DNA from: Coriaria nepalensis
Taxonomy: Eukaryota; Streptophyta; Magnoliopsida; Cucurbitales; Coriariaceae
Reading direction: 5' to 3'
Assembly (NCBI GenBank): GCA_027186245.1
Contig: CP114481.1
Span: forward strand, 57,110,569 to 57,174,568
DNA: 64,000 nt
Below the pieces are notes generated by a model that saw nothing but the letters and a program-made list of their open reading frames with translations, ran no database searches and was not told where the DNA came from. A program made the position numbers and the translations under genes. Positions 31,799-44,543 of this stretch are shown piece after piece; position 1 is the first letter of the stretch, and each line of letters starts with the position of its first letter.

Positions 31799-34698
31799 TC
31801 AAGTGTCTTCTACAAAGACTTTGAAGATGAAATCTCGAAATCTTTTGGAATATTGCTTCGGATCAACAGCAGAGATCGAGGCTCCGTCGTATTGAAATGA
31901 TTTGTAAGCATGTTCAAGCTTCTTACTGATATCATAGTCTTGGAGAATGTCTATTATACCACAGATGAGAACAATATCATACAACTCTCCAGTGGGTTCA
32001 CCCACTAGCTCACCCTCACCATCTTCTCTTCTCTCCGTCCTTTCTGCCTTTGCCGGCATGTTCGTGCCTACTCTAATCGAACCCAACCTGAGGTAAGGAA
32101 AATATCCATTGAATGAAAAAGAAATTCACAGAAAGAATGTTTAAGAAACAGTGCAAAAAAAAAAACGATTAGTACTCACAGAAGGTGACATTATTCTACC
32201 TGTCAGGAGCAAAAAGGCGAGAATCTGCTTCTTTTCCTGCAATAAAAATTGAAAACCCAATTCCATCTCTTAAACCATTTTGAAATCAGGATAAAGGAAC
32301 AAGATTTTTTATCAAGAAGTAGCTGTGTAGATACCAGAACTACGTCTAGTAGGTGTTTTCAATTCTCGATATGAAGTTCCTCGGATATGAAGCCCGACCA
32401 AAAGACTATAGTCCATAATTTTTTCTTGTTCAAGAAAGTCACAATCTTTGTGAACTTGCCTGCAAGGGACAAGCTGTGAGTAAGTAACAGAACAAGGAGA
32501 AGAAAAGGAAAAGAAAAAAACACACACAAATTAAACTTAAATATAACAAAGAAGAAATTTTACCTGCAAAACTCGTGGAACCAGGTGCTTGGCAACCGGA
32601 ATATGTAACTGAGGTCGAGATCTTTAAGTGTGGTTGATGCATCGATTTCAGTGTCTGGCTTATCAGTAGAACGTCCAAGGGAAGAACCTTTTAGGTCATA
32701 GCGCCTGTGAATTGGATACTCTGAGCAAAATAGATTCCCCATTATCAGAAATCTCACCTGTAACACAAGAAAGTTTGTAGATGAAAAGGATATGAATGAT
32801 GTTTAAACTTCAATATCAATGTTTCCTCATTCCATCGCACTACCTTCTTATTGGCAGGCCCGGTTAATTTCACACAGTGAAGACCATAAAATTTGGTGAC
32901 CAGAGTGTTCTCAGAAGCTCGAACATGGTTATAATATGCCGGAAGCATCCGTAGGAAAACCTACAATAATAAAAAAAGTTGCAACACTGTTTCTAATTAG
33001 ATCGTTGAAAATTCTTTTGGAAGTATAGGAGTTTTCTCAGTATCTGGGGCAAGCAAGCACAGAAAAGGACCTCACTTTTACTTCGGCCTTCTTCAAAGTT
33101 TTGATCATGTATCGGTCATCCTGTGTTAAGTAAAAGAAGCTTCCACTTTTTCCAGGAGAGGAGAGCTCTCTAAGAGCATCATTCCCACAAATGGACAACA
33201 TATAATCAGCTGGATCAACTTTGAACAATTTCCTAAGAGTCCTGAAAGTATACCAAATAATAATAAACCCATCATGCTCTATACCATTTCCATTTGCATC
33301 AGATAATAATCCTGTCATTATTACATAGAAGAGTTAGACCAGACCTGAAAACGACGGGACAGTAATCCTTCCATCTGAAGTCGCAAGACTGATGAGGTGG
33401 TGTGTACTTGGACCCTTCTGTTGGGAATTTAGTCCAAAACTTTTCCTTGGGATCAAAAGCCGATGACTTGAGGTCCAGGGAAATAGCTGGAGCGGGCCTC
33501 CCAACCGAATGTCTGCATTCCAATTGAACAATTGAATCCATAACCTGAAAATGAACGAAGACTGATGTATATAACTAACAATAGAAAATTGTCAAGACAT
33601 GAATTACCTAATCCCCAATTGCAGATTCAACATAAGTGGATAGTTCTTATGTCCTTTGGCTATTGTTACACCTGACCTCTTCAATGGATGTGGTCTCAAC
33701 TGTGGTTCTGTCATGTTCCCTTTAGACTCCATTGAATGATCAGAGCGAAAACTCCTAAACCCTTCTAAGCCATTCCTCAATCTATCTGAATCATGTCCTT
33801 TCTTGTAAGTTTGATCTTCTTGCCAAAATAGCATCTTCTCTGAGGGATAAACGGAAACCTTATCGTCTGGACATATCTCAGAATCATTCAAGTATTGTAA
33901 AAATACCTCTTGAGGATCACGTTCTGAATTCTCCACTTCAGAAGCAGATGGATAGTAGGTCCCACTTTGCTCTTCACTATTCTTACTCCAAATCCCTATG
34001 TAAAAACTCCCGCCGGACCACCTAAATGTCCCGTTCCCTTTAGGCAACCCGTCTTCCCAATACCCGTCATATCTATTCCCATTGCACCAAATCATTGCCC
34101 CCTTTCCATTGATCATTCCCTTCCTCCATTGACCCATGTAATTATTCCCATTCCTCCATTGATACTTTCCTTGTCCATTTTGCAACCCTTTCCGCCATTC
34201 CCCTTCATAACAATCACCATTAGCGTAATTCCTAATTCCTTGACCATCTTTCAAATCCATAACCCAATAGCCTCTGTAACTGTCCCCATTAGAAGAACCA
34301 GTTAAAGTACCTTTCCCATGCATGAATCCGGCATTGAAATCACCTTCATAGGTAGGTCCAGACGGCCAGCTAAACTTCCCCCTGCCGGAAAATTTACCCT
34401 TATTCCATTCGCCTACATAACTACAGCCATCTGACCAGACGTATTTACCATGACCATGAGGAAGATTATCAGACCACTGACCTGTATAGTACTCGCCATT
34501 GGTGTGGGATTTATGAGCATGGTAAAGTTGCCCAGGGCCAGGTTCATCGTCGGCTGGGGCGACGGACATTGTAGGGAATAAAGCGTTAGCTCTCTTCTTA
34601 GCTCTGCCTTGTGATTTCTTCAATGTTGCTTGCCAGACCTTTAATATGCTGTCATATCCTCTGCTCATTCTATCTCCGTCTTGCAAATGAACCCTCAT
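31799..34698 (-). CDS. Phosphatidylinositol 4-phosphate 5-kinase with MORN repeats
   Basis: Eight exons (transcript order): 34698-33608, 33512-33345, 33241-33076, 32960-32844, 32757-32564, 32459-32335, 32236-32200 and 32087-31799, total 728 aa. The enzyme phosphorylates PI4P to PI(4,5)P2 at the plasma membrane, controlling trafficking and tip growth. Exon 1 encodes seven to eight MORN repeats (residues about 70-245, such as [19 protein letters not shown]), a linker, and the start of the dimerisation region ([17 protein letters not shown]). The kinase core shows [41 protein letters not shown] and the C-terminal [14 protein letters not shown] to [13 protein letters not shown]. It most resembles Arabidopsis PIP5K6. 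Exon 7 is only 37 nt, and the kinase insert it lies in is shorter than in that paralogue. The start could instead be the second Met at 34668 (MSRGYDS). Confidence 0.94.
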
Positions 34699-36457
34699 TC
34701 ACAAAACCCACATGAGAAATCTCATTTTTGTCTCATTGTCTCCACGTCAAAATGATTAGTAAAAAAGTTTTGCTCTGTTTTCCAAAGAGGAGAAACGATT
34801 GTCTGTAGTTTGAGGGGGTCAAAACTCCAGAACAGTGAAGAATGAAGGGAATCGGGTAATAAGGAGGGAAAGTAATTCTGTCTTTGTTTTTTCTGACATT
34901 CATTTGTTTTTTTGGTTTGTGTTTCTTTCTTGGTTCTGTTGTGTGGAAAATGGGAACTCTTGAGACTTTGGAAAAGAGAGGAACAGAAAAAGATGGGAGA
35001 GCTGTTGGATTGATGGGGAGAGGAAAAAGCTTGTCGGTGACGATGAATGGCCTTTTGCTGTGATTCTGTTTTGTCCTTTTTCTTCTTTTTCCCTTTTTTT
35101 CTTCGATGATTGGATTAGAAGTTAGAAGTTAGAAGTTAGAACACATTTTACTTTCGATTCCGAATCTGACTCCTAATTTTCCTAACGACCAAACATCATT
35201 GCCTGGAGGAGAGACATGGTGGAAGGTTTTCGCCCATTTTTATTATTATTTATTTATTTACTTATTTTTCAGTAAGGTCCTTGAAATGTTACGTAATGTT
35301 ACTTGCAACCTCCTCTTCTCTTTTTGAGGGAATCTCATTCTTGCTCCTTTTCAACTCTTCTGTAGCTCTGTTTATTATGCAAGACAGCACCTCTTGCCTT
35401 GTTAATTGGTATCACATGATGCACACGTAATTTAGGGCTATAAAAATAAAAAAAAATTCACTAAATTCGCTCCTAATTCTCATTAAAATAAAAAATAAAA
35501 TAAAAATTAAGAAAATTAATAAATTAGTCAGGTAGTTAGTAGGAGACATGTCTTTCCTATTGACCACAATGGAAGAAGAAGTATTTATAAAAAATAATAA
35601 ATAAAAGAAAGTAAAACGAGGATCAAGTTTAATGTAAAGTATATAGTGTTGGTGGGTGGATGACAAAAGAAAAAAAAAAAAACATGCATGAACATATGAT
35701 ACTTCAGAGTCAAGCTACGACGGGGCATGAAAGAGATATACATAGTCGACCAATTCATTGAATGGCATTGCCGGATTGTGAGTGTGTATGTACGACAATC
35801 GACAGTCGTGCAGGCAGCTTTGTTCTTGACAAGTCAGCTGTGTTCCTCACACACTTAGATACAGAAGTAGTTGTGAGGAGGCACATTTTCGAGAAATTCT
35901 TACATGAGTATAGTTAATACTACTCTTATACTATGTTTCTATAGTCCGGCAAAAATGAAATCGTTTTACGTATATAATAAGAATGTCTCTTATGTTTCAA
36001 CTTGTATTTAAGTTGCAATCGGTTGTTTGAGACGAACTGGTTTGAATACCAATTGAGGTGTTTAAGTGTATGGCTTATCTTCTCTATACCTTTCGAAGAA
36101 TCCTGTAGACCTTTTCTCTAAACCGTATTTATAGATACAAATCATGCCAATGTTCGAATCAGGAAATTTCATTATTCAGTCATCAAAGTTGGCAAGTAAG
36201 TATATAAGAGAAAACTCTGTTCATCATTTATGTGTAAGAGCCAATAGATTTTGAAGTAACATTTTGATCACTTTTGTATTATTCATTTGATTCTAGAGAA
36301 AAAATTACAAACTTCCAAGGGCATACCCAAGCAAACGATCAATACAAACACGACGGAATCACGAGAAAAAGCCTATTGATTGATCATCGATCGATCTATA
36401 GCTTTAAGAATTATTAATGGTTGAATATTTTGATGTAGTGATATGATCTTCAATGAA
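34699..36457. other. PIP5K upstream region and NQR 3' flank
   Basis: No gene recognised. It contains the PIP5K leader and promoter side (34700-35100, TC-rich), a triple GAAGTTA direct repeat at about 35119-35139 and AT-rich DNA. Confidence 0.45.
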
Positions 36458-36820
36458 TCACTTGGATTTTAATCGTAGAGCAAACTGATGCAGGGATAGA
36501 AGAACTTGATTCAACTTGACCTTGGTTTCTTCGTCTACCAAGTTACCTTCTGCGTCGAACTTGGCAGGTGGATGAAACGCCTGTACAGCGAACTCCGGCT
36601 TGTTCAGAAAATAAAGATCGAGGAAGACTCCGACCTGTCGGAGATGATAGTGTGATCGGACACCGCCGGCACCTCCACCGGCACTCACGATCGCAGCTGC
36701 TTTATCTCCCCATACATTTGGTGGCCTCGACGCCCAATCGATGGCGTTCTTCAGAGGAGCTGCAGCATTTCATTTTTTATTACAGATTGTGTTAGCAATT
36801 AATTAACGAATTTGATCGAA

Positions 36821-36851
<31 letters not shown>

Positions 36852-37268
36852 CTTGCTGATCGATGGAGAGTGAAAAAGAGATGAAGGACGGATACCGGAG
36901 ATGGAGTAGTTGTACTCAGGGGAAGCGAAGAGAACGCTATCGGCTTCGAGAATCTTCTGGCGGAAAGCTTCTACGACCGGTGGAAATCTTCCGGCTACTT
37001 CAAGATCAGTGTTGAGGAAGGGCAGCTCCTCTATATCCACGTACTCGATCTCCAAGCCATCGATCTGCTTGGATAACTCAATCGCTGCAGAATTAACATT
37101 ACAGATTACTTTCTGTTTCAGAAAGAGATTACAGAGATATTGAAAGAAAGTGGAAGATGGAGATGGAAAGAGGTTACCAGAGCGAATGAGTCCTTTATTG
37201 TAGGAAGCTTTACGCAAAGATCCGCTAATAGCAACGACCTTCACTACGGAGTTGTGTGCTGCCGCCAT
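36458..37268 (-). CDS. NQR: NAD(P)H:quinone oxidoreductase (flavodoxin-like, NQR)
   Basis: Three exons: 37268-37178, 37084-36896 and 36759-36458, total 193 aa, close to the about 196 aa of the Arabidopsis enzyme (At3g27890). It is an FMN-dependent soluble reductase making two-electron reductions of quinones, so avoiding semiquinone radicals. Seen: the N-terminal FMN phosphate loop SGSLRKASYN, the flavin-contacting SPEYNYSISAPLKNAIDW (split by intron 2) and a glycine-rich SAGGGAGGVR loop. All borders are GT-AG. An (ATT)n microsatellite lies in intron 2 (36822-36851). Confidence 0.93.
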
Positions 37269-38159
37269 GTTTATCTGTTAAAACTTCTGAATCACGATTG
37301 ATTAGTATCCGAGGAGAGAAGAGGGTTACTTTATACACCGAGTGGGTGATTAGATTAGTATTCAGTAGATTAGATTAGATTAGTAGAAAGTTTTGATTAG
37401 TATATGATTTAATAATGTAAAAGATGACAAGTAATGGAGAGATTTGAGAGATGGGGGGGGGCTCCAGACACGAGTTAGCTTTGACTTTTTCTTGATGGCT
37501 ATGACGGAATCACTTACGTCGTACGTTTACTTTTCTATCTATGGGTTCTAAAGAGGAATTGAAAGAAAGAGAAATATGAGCACGATGCTCTGAGAATGGA
37601 TGGATCCTTGGAACCGAAAATACGGTCAAAATGAAGATTGACTTATTACAAGAATATGAGGTATTCTTATTACAAGAATATAAGGTATTTTTAATTTTAA
37701 AATAAAAAATAAATTTATTTATCTCGATATAATTTTACGGGTATATATATTTCAACTTACATTCTTATAAACATTTATTATGTGATTCTAACGGGATCAT
37801 CATATACATACCTCAATAACAATTGAGAATGACTTGCTCTTCTTTCTAAGACACAAATTCCATTTTGTATCTTATAGATTAGAGTTTAATAATTAATATA
37901 ATACATATTATTAATATATGAAATGATTTTATTTTATTTAAATTTAATAGTAATTTTTTACTTCATTATATTTTTTTAATAAAAAATAAAAAAAATTATT
38001 ATACCTTCTTTAATTGTTGACAATTGATATATTACTTAATTTGCTTCTCAAAATTGAAAGATTTAAAAAATGTATTGTAATTTGTCATATATTCAAAACA
38101 TAGTTATACGATTAATATTCAATATGACTCTTTGTTAGAAGTGTTAAAATAGATTGAGT
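37269..38159. other. Intergenic AT-rich DNA beside NQR
   Basis: Promoter side of NQR, then AT-rich sequence. A 25-bp tandem duplication (unit CTTATTACAAGAATAT...) lies at about 37641-37692. No gene seen. Confidence 0.45.
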
Positions 38160-38290
38160 TTTTTGGACCGACTCGTAGCCCGGAAAAAAAATTAGGGCCT
38201 AAATACGGGTTCGGACTTGGATAAATTTCCGAGCTCATCGAGCCGGCTCAGCCTGCCCCGATATAAATTTTAGAATTTATTATTAATTAA
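38160..38290. repeat. Possible nonautonomous transposon fragment
   Basis: A GC-richer patch (ACTCGTAGCCCGG ... GAGCCGGCTCAGCCTGCCCC) inside AT-rich DNA resembles the GC-rich subterminal parts of hAT-type elements. No ends or target duplication were seen; low confidence. Confidence 0.25.
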
Positions 38291-38577
38291 AATAACTGTT
38301 ATATATATATAATAGCATATAACAAATTTAATTAATTTTTACTTATATTTTATTTAATAAATTTAAGATAAAATATAAATATTTCATATTTCCCATGCAT
38401 CACACACGGGCATAATAGACACTGGTATATATATATATATATATACACGAAAGAGGTGAAGATAAAAGAGGAACGTGAGGAAAAATCAAGCGTTGATGGA
38501 GGTAACAACATGAGGAAAGATTTCTACGATTTTGATATGATTCATCGATGGTGAACCAGATCGAAATCACTTCTTGA

Positions 38578-38795
38578 GCTCTGAACCTAGATCAGTGATG
38601 GAGAGGTAGAAGGGGATGAACTCCAGCAATGAAAGCAACGACAATGGCAGTTGCGGTGGTTGTGGATTGCTGAAGAAGAAGGTGGGTCTTGACCACTGAA
38701 CCTAGATCAGTGTGAGAGGTAGAGAGGGACGAACGCCGGTGGTGGGAGGGGCAACAATAACTGCCGTGGTGGTCCCATGTTGCTGAAGAAGGGTT
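38578..38795. repeat. Imperfect tandem duplication, unit about 115 bp
   Basis: Two diverged copies, each starting with CTGAACCTAGATCAGTG (about 38580 and 38694) and ending near TTGCTGAAGAAG. No coding frame is conserved between the copies. Confidence 0.6.
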
Positions 38796-39403
38796 TTTCT
38801 TTTTTTCTTTTTCTATATTTAAAATAACTAAAACTTAAAAAGGAGTAATTTGATTTTTTTCTCTTGAAATTTGCCTCACACTTATATCGCTCCAGCACAA
38901 TCAACCAAGTGATCAAAACAAAGGAGGTAAAAGCCTATATAAGCAAAACAGCCCAAAGACCAAACCACGGCCCAAGGAGAGCAACCTCTAGCCCAAAAAT
39001 CCAAGAGGCCCAGGCCCACCTAAATGTAGCGACTCTAATGAAGAAATCCAGAAAATTATACAAAATTAAACCCTAATATTTATTAAACATAGAGTAAAGT
39101 TTATGTGTGCTCTTCAAATAAATATATATATCCAGTAATTTAATTCGGTGCTGTTAATATTTTATCATAAAAATAAATAATATATTATTTAATTTTATTA
39201 AATATTTTAAAAATATATTAAAAATATATTTATTTTTAATTTTTTGTGATACGATGTTGAATGCAAATTTCATCAAAGATGACATACGACTAAATTGCAC
39301 TGTGCGGTCTTCAATCTCTCGCGGATCCGACCCGTTTATCCATTTTGCACATCAAGGAGATGGAAGAGTCGATACTCATCTTCTTCGGCCTTATTCGTTG
39401 ATT

Positions 39404-39445
<42 letters not shown>

Positions 39446-40190
39446 TCCCTCAATCATTTTGGTTGTACATGCATTTTTCTTCTTCTCTTTTGTCGCTTTC
39501 ACAGCTCTCCCCTGCCTGCTCAATCCGTCTTTTCTGCTTCTCGTTTCAGTCATTGACTTTTTTCATTTCTAATTCTGTTCTCGACCCATCTCGCTTCTTC
39601 ATCTTCATTTCCTATGCCCAATCTTCAATCATTGGGTCGACCAAGACTGATTTACCATCTCGCCAGCTATGGTGGTCTTGGGATTGATTTGATGTGAATT
39701 ATGAAAAATCAGCTCCAGTTTCTAGTCGTCTTTTCTTTTTTCTTTTTAACTTTTTTTCCTTCGCGAGTGTCGGCCTCATTGTGATAACTGGAAGCTAACC
39801 TTGTGGGCTTCTCCTCAATGTATGTATACTTATCACTCTCTCTCAATATCTTCCTTTTGAAAGCTGGAATTTCTTCTGCAATATTTTCTGATGCTGGTTA
39901 GTTGAGTAGTCCATGTAGTTAGTTTTCTGTGGAATTTTGCTGATTACCACCCTTTAATTCTTGCCTTTAACCTTCTTTTTGGTCCTCCTATGGACTGAAT
40001 AATGATCCTTTAGCTTTACATTGTGCAAACAGGTTAGGGGGCTTAGCTACCAATTGCAGGCTGTAGAAGATTAGGTTCCATTCTGCTGCTTCGTCGGAGT
40101 TTAGACTACTCCATAGAAAAGTTTCTGAGGTGTAGTAGTGTCCATCTCTAGGTAGCTTTGATCCTTATAGTATTTGGAGATTCCCAAAAA
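38796..40190. other. Upstream region and probable spliced 5' UTR of the arabinosyltransferase
   Basis: It includes a (TA)n microsatellite at about 39404-39440 and a CT-rich leader from about 39460. A probable 5' UTR intron ends at the GCAAACAG acceptor near 40032. No separate gene was recognised. Confidence 0.4.
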
Positions 40191-42498
40191 ATGATTGAGA
40201 GGAAGAACATTCCTGGCCAGACATCCCCCATAATTTTGATCCTCTTGACTATTGGGTTTTTCTTTGCAACTTATAATCTGGTAACAACCATAGTCCACTA
40301 TAAGTCAGCCGGTGAGTGGGTTGGCAATGATTCCAATAGGAAGTTGTTGACCGATCCCATTGTTGAGATGCCTGAGAATGCAAAAAAATACAAGAATTCC
40401 AAGGCACCCTTCCATGTTGCCTTGACAGCTACTGACGCTCCTTACAACAAATGGCAGTGCCGTATTATGTACTACTGGTACAAGAAGGTGAAAGATATGC
40501 CAGGATCTGAAATGGGTGGCTTCACTCGAATTTTACATTCTGGAAACCCTGATAACCTGATGGATGAGATTCCTACTATGGTTGTCGATCCTCTTCCTGC
40601 CGGCCTTGATCGGGTGAGTTTGTTTTGTTTACCTGGTAGTGGTACAGTCTTTTTGGTTCCTTCAGGTACATGATGTGAGCACTTAGTGACATAAGCATAA
40701 GCTCTGTATATTTATCTGTTTTCTTCAAGTCTTAAAATACTATTGAGTCTGATGTCATTAGAGGTTCGAATTAATCTGATTTTGGAGTTAATTGGAAAAG
40801 TGCACGTTGCTTTTAGCAAAGAAAGGAAATCTATGTGATGTGGTTAAATTCGTACTTGTAGAGACGGTTGAACTGTTCCAAGCAAATGATTCACCTTTTA
40901 CTGGACAACAGAACAAACACAAAATTTTGGGAACTTTCTTTGTTACATTTTGAAGAGTTGCTTCTAGTTTATATTTAACTAGTCTTCAATACATTAATCA
41001 ATAATGTACATGAAATTTATTTTTGACTTCAGAATGTTCGTTTTGTCATATATTGAAGATCCGCACGATCCTATAATGATGTTTTTGTTTTTTTTTTTTT
41101 CCGTTTGTGTGTGTATGTGATGGTCAATCTGCTTAATTATGTTTATATTTGCTTCAAAACTTCTTACACTACTGCTGGAATTCTCTATACTCAGGGATAC
41201 ATTGTCTTGAACAGACCATGGGCTTTTGTGCAATGGCTTGAAAAGGCCACTATTGAGGAAGAGTGAGATTTTGGATATATATATACATGAATTGATGTCT
41301 AATCTCATTTGTATTTTCTGGTAGCGTATGAAGAAGTCTCCTTATTATCTGCTTTTGCAGATACATACTCATGGCTGAGCCAGATCACGTTTTTGTCAAC
41401 CCTCTTCCAAATTTAGCAGATGGAGGATTTCCAGCTGCCTTTCCATTTTTCTACATTAGGCCTGATCAGAACGAGAAAATCGTCAGGAAGTATTACCCCG
41501 AGGAGAATGGCCCTGTCACTAATGTCGACCCAATTGGAAATTCTCCTGTGATTATCAGAAGGGTAAAATTCTCCATTAACTAACTTCCATATCAAGATCA
41601 GTTTCTTAAATTTCGATTTCATTATCGTCTTTTTAAAAAGAAAATATTGTTAATATGACTGTTATTTAGGAATCGCTGGAAAAGATTGCTCCAACCTGGA
41701 TGAATGTTTCATTGAGAATGAAAGAGGATCCAGAGACAGATAAAGTTTTCGGATGGGTTCTAGAAATGTAAGCTTAGGGGGATGAGGAACTCAAATCAGT
41801 TTGTAATATGGTCAATTCTTGTTGAAGGATCAACATTAACATTCTCTTGACTCCTTTTCCCCTTTTCTTGCTTCTTGAACCGATAAGGTATGCTTATGCT
41901 GTTGCTTCTGCTCTGCATGGTGTTCAACATATTCTCCGGAAAGATTTCATGCTTCAGGTTCAACATCTACTCATTCAAACTTCCCTTACGTTAACACAAT
42001 TGTACACACTTTACATGTACATTTGCTTCTGCTCTAAGAACCTTTTTTCGTGAAAATTTTCAGCCGCCATGGGATTTGGAAATTGGCAAAAAGTTCATAA
42101 TTCACTATACTTATGGATGTGACTACAGTATGAAGGTAAAAGCATTTTGTCAAGTTGTGAATGTCTCATATGTATTTATCATGTAGTTTTCAACCTGAGT
42201 TTGTTTTGTTATGATCAGGGTGAGCTGACATATGGTAAAATCGGGGAGTGGCGGTTCGACAAGAGATCGCATCTTCGTGGGCCTCCACCCAAAAACATTT
42301 CTATGCCCCCTCCCGGGGTTCCGGAAAGCGTGGTATGTAATTTGTAATTATGCCATCTCCCATGGCTTACTGAACTTGCTGATAAGGAAAGACATTATTA
42401 TTATGTTTCAATGTGTGTTCTGTCTGTTTGTGCAGGTGACGCTTGTGAAGATGGTGAATGAGGCTACTGCAAACATTCCCAACTGGGAGACGCAATAA
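40191..42498 (+). CDS. Hydroxyproline O-arabinosyltransferase (HPAT3/RDN1 type)
   Basis: Eight exons: 40191-40613, 41195-41262, 41361-41562, 41670-41767, 41888-41957, 42064-42135, 42219-42332 and 42436-42498, total 369 aa. The family (GT95) transfers the first arabinose to hydroxyproline in CLE peptides and extensins in the Golgi; legume RDN1 controls nodule number this way. Seen: a short cytosolic N-terminus, one signal-anchor helix (residues about 11-33, ILILLTIGFFFATYNLV), then the luminal domain with HVALTATDAPYNKWQCRIMY, YIVLNRPWAFVQWL, AEPDHVFVNPLPN and the C-terminal FIIHYTYGCDY and KRSHLRGPPPKN. The ATG at 40191 sits in an A-rich context; a farther upstream in-frame ATG at 40158 lacks family support. 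All introns are GT-AG. Its position between FY and KEG supports orthology to Arabidopsis HPAT3. Confidence 0.93.
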
Positions 42499-42897
42499 GA
42501 TAGCATTAGATTATCTCATCTGAGAAAAAGTAAACATCTTTTGGCTCCCATGTAATTTAGATTTTAGATTATAATGTAAAACAAACCTCAGTTCAGTCAC
42601 TAATTGATATGAAATACAACAACAAATCAAACAGTGGATTTTAGAATATCAATCACTTCATCCGGATCTTTCCTTTGGTATTATTTATTTATTATTCATA
42701 TGATTCTCTAAGAAAAGCCATGAAACTTCCTCCTGCTTGGTCAAGTGACAACCACGAGCGTGATCTGTAAGACCATTTTGTGATGTACTGTCTGCCACTT
42801 ACCACGAGCAGGTCATCAAAGAAAGCCATCCCCTCACTCTCTCCCCCGTGAACCCAAAAAGCTAAATCGCTTTTCCTTTTCCTTTTCTTTTTCTTTT

Positions 42898-42901
<4 letters not shown>

Positions 42902-42952
<51 letters not shown>
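42902..42952 (+). repeat. (CT)25 microsatellite
   Basis: About 25 uninterrupted CT units; the minus-strand Arg-Glu repeat frame across it is an artefact. Confidence 0.95.
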
Positions 42953-42955
<3 letters not shown>

Positions 42956-44478
42956 CCCAGTTCCCGGTGCTTGATGAGCTCAGCCTTATTACCGCATGCA
43001 TGATATTCATCGGTAGCTGCAGTGTCTTCCTTTCTACCCCATTTTCTTGGAAATTCAGCCCCATCTATGACTTCGTGATATGGTATTCCAATAAATAAAA
43101 TTGTACCATATATAATTTATTCTGTCAAACATCACAATTTCATTAGTCAGAATACAAAAATATTACTGAGTATTTCATATTTGTTAGTCTCTGTTTCTTC
43201 CCGTGATTGTGACCCTTTTGGTGGGATATTTTGTTATACTATAAATTACTTCACAGGGACTAGTTAGCATATTGCCCTCACATGCTTCACTACTGCATAA
43301 ATATCTCTTTTCTTATGTCGACCAATCATGAAAGCCACGTTTTATATACCCTAACTTGAATCTCCCTTGACTAAGGTTGCTCTGTAACGGGCATGTTGCA
43401 TTTTTTGACCCGTCTGGGTGGATACAGTGATCAGATGAGCTCTATAGGTAAGATCCAAATTAGAGTCACATGCAGTTTAATGGAGTCTATCACTAATCGA
43501 CAAAATTCCCTGCAATAGATTTTGACTCTCAAGTACAGAGCTTAGGACATGTCTCTCTGGTAAGTAGTAATATAATGCAACCGACGAATCTTGTTTTGTA
43601 AGAAACTAAGAGGATCGTTGAACAATTTGAATCAAAGATTAGAGAAATCCAACAAGACACTCAAAGTGGTGAGTTAGAGAGATCTTGTTTTTATTTTACT
43701 ATATATATATAAACAAAGTTTAAGTGTGAAAATCACAGTTGACAGTAATGAGATTCTCTTCAGTTTTGGACTTGGATTATACCAAGGGTGGGTGACAAAA
43801 CATGATGTCCCTCTTTGCTTGTGTTCTTCACGTGTAACAGGGCAATCGTACAACTTCACATTTTGCCCGGTAAAAAACTTCTTTCAAGATTATACTTTTT
43901 TACTATCAAACCTTTTTTTTTTTCCTAATACCAGGAACTCCCTCACGCGCCTTCGATGAGATACAGATCCCGGAGAGTGGAAGGACCGCTACATTACTGG
44001 GTAAATCAAGAATATTATTTCATAAATACCGCACACAAGGTCTGAAACCGGATCTACTCCAAAGAGTCTTCTACTACTACCACTGTCAAACCTTTTGACC
44101 CCTCGAGCTGTTGATCTGCACACAAACAGACACAATTGAAGTGGAAACATATTCACAACTGTGTCCATCAAAGAGCCCTACTACTTCGTACCATCCCCTA
44201 ACTTTAGATACATTTGTCAAGACGAGAGAAAAGAAAAGGGTAGAAGTAGAAGATAAGATGTAGAAAGAGGAATGAGACAAAGGGTACTCATGCCTAATAC
44301 TATACTATACATACATGCCAAAATGGAATACAGTCTGTCTGTGTGTTCATCCATCTCCACCTCTACTTGCTCCCATTCTTTCGTTCCATCCATCACCAGT
44401 AGTCCATAGCCCCACCCATAAGACATAACACTAGAATTCCCTACATTATTATAATGATAAAAACACAATCTTTATATC

Positions 44479-44486
44479 TATAAATA
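44479..44486 (+). promoter_or_regulatory. TATA box of the aspartic protease gene
   Basis: TATAAATA stands 58-65 bp before the ATG at 44544, giving an expected start near 44510. Confidence 0.6.
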
Positions 44487-44543
44487 CCAACTCTGTCTTC
44501 CACTGTAAACTACCTACATCTCTTTCATTTCGCTTATTCAGCC

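Larger units (their letters stand above)
42499..44543. other. Intergenic region with a long CT microsatellite
   Basis: HPAT 3' UTR, then a perfect (CT)n run of about 25 units at 42902-42952, then AT-rich DNA and the promoter of the protease gene. No gene recognised. Confidence 0.5.

Noticed and set aside
42834..43064. Arg-Glu and Lys-Glu repeat protein
   Set aside because: Translation of the CT microsatellite on the other strand; no gene context.
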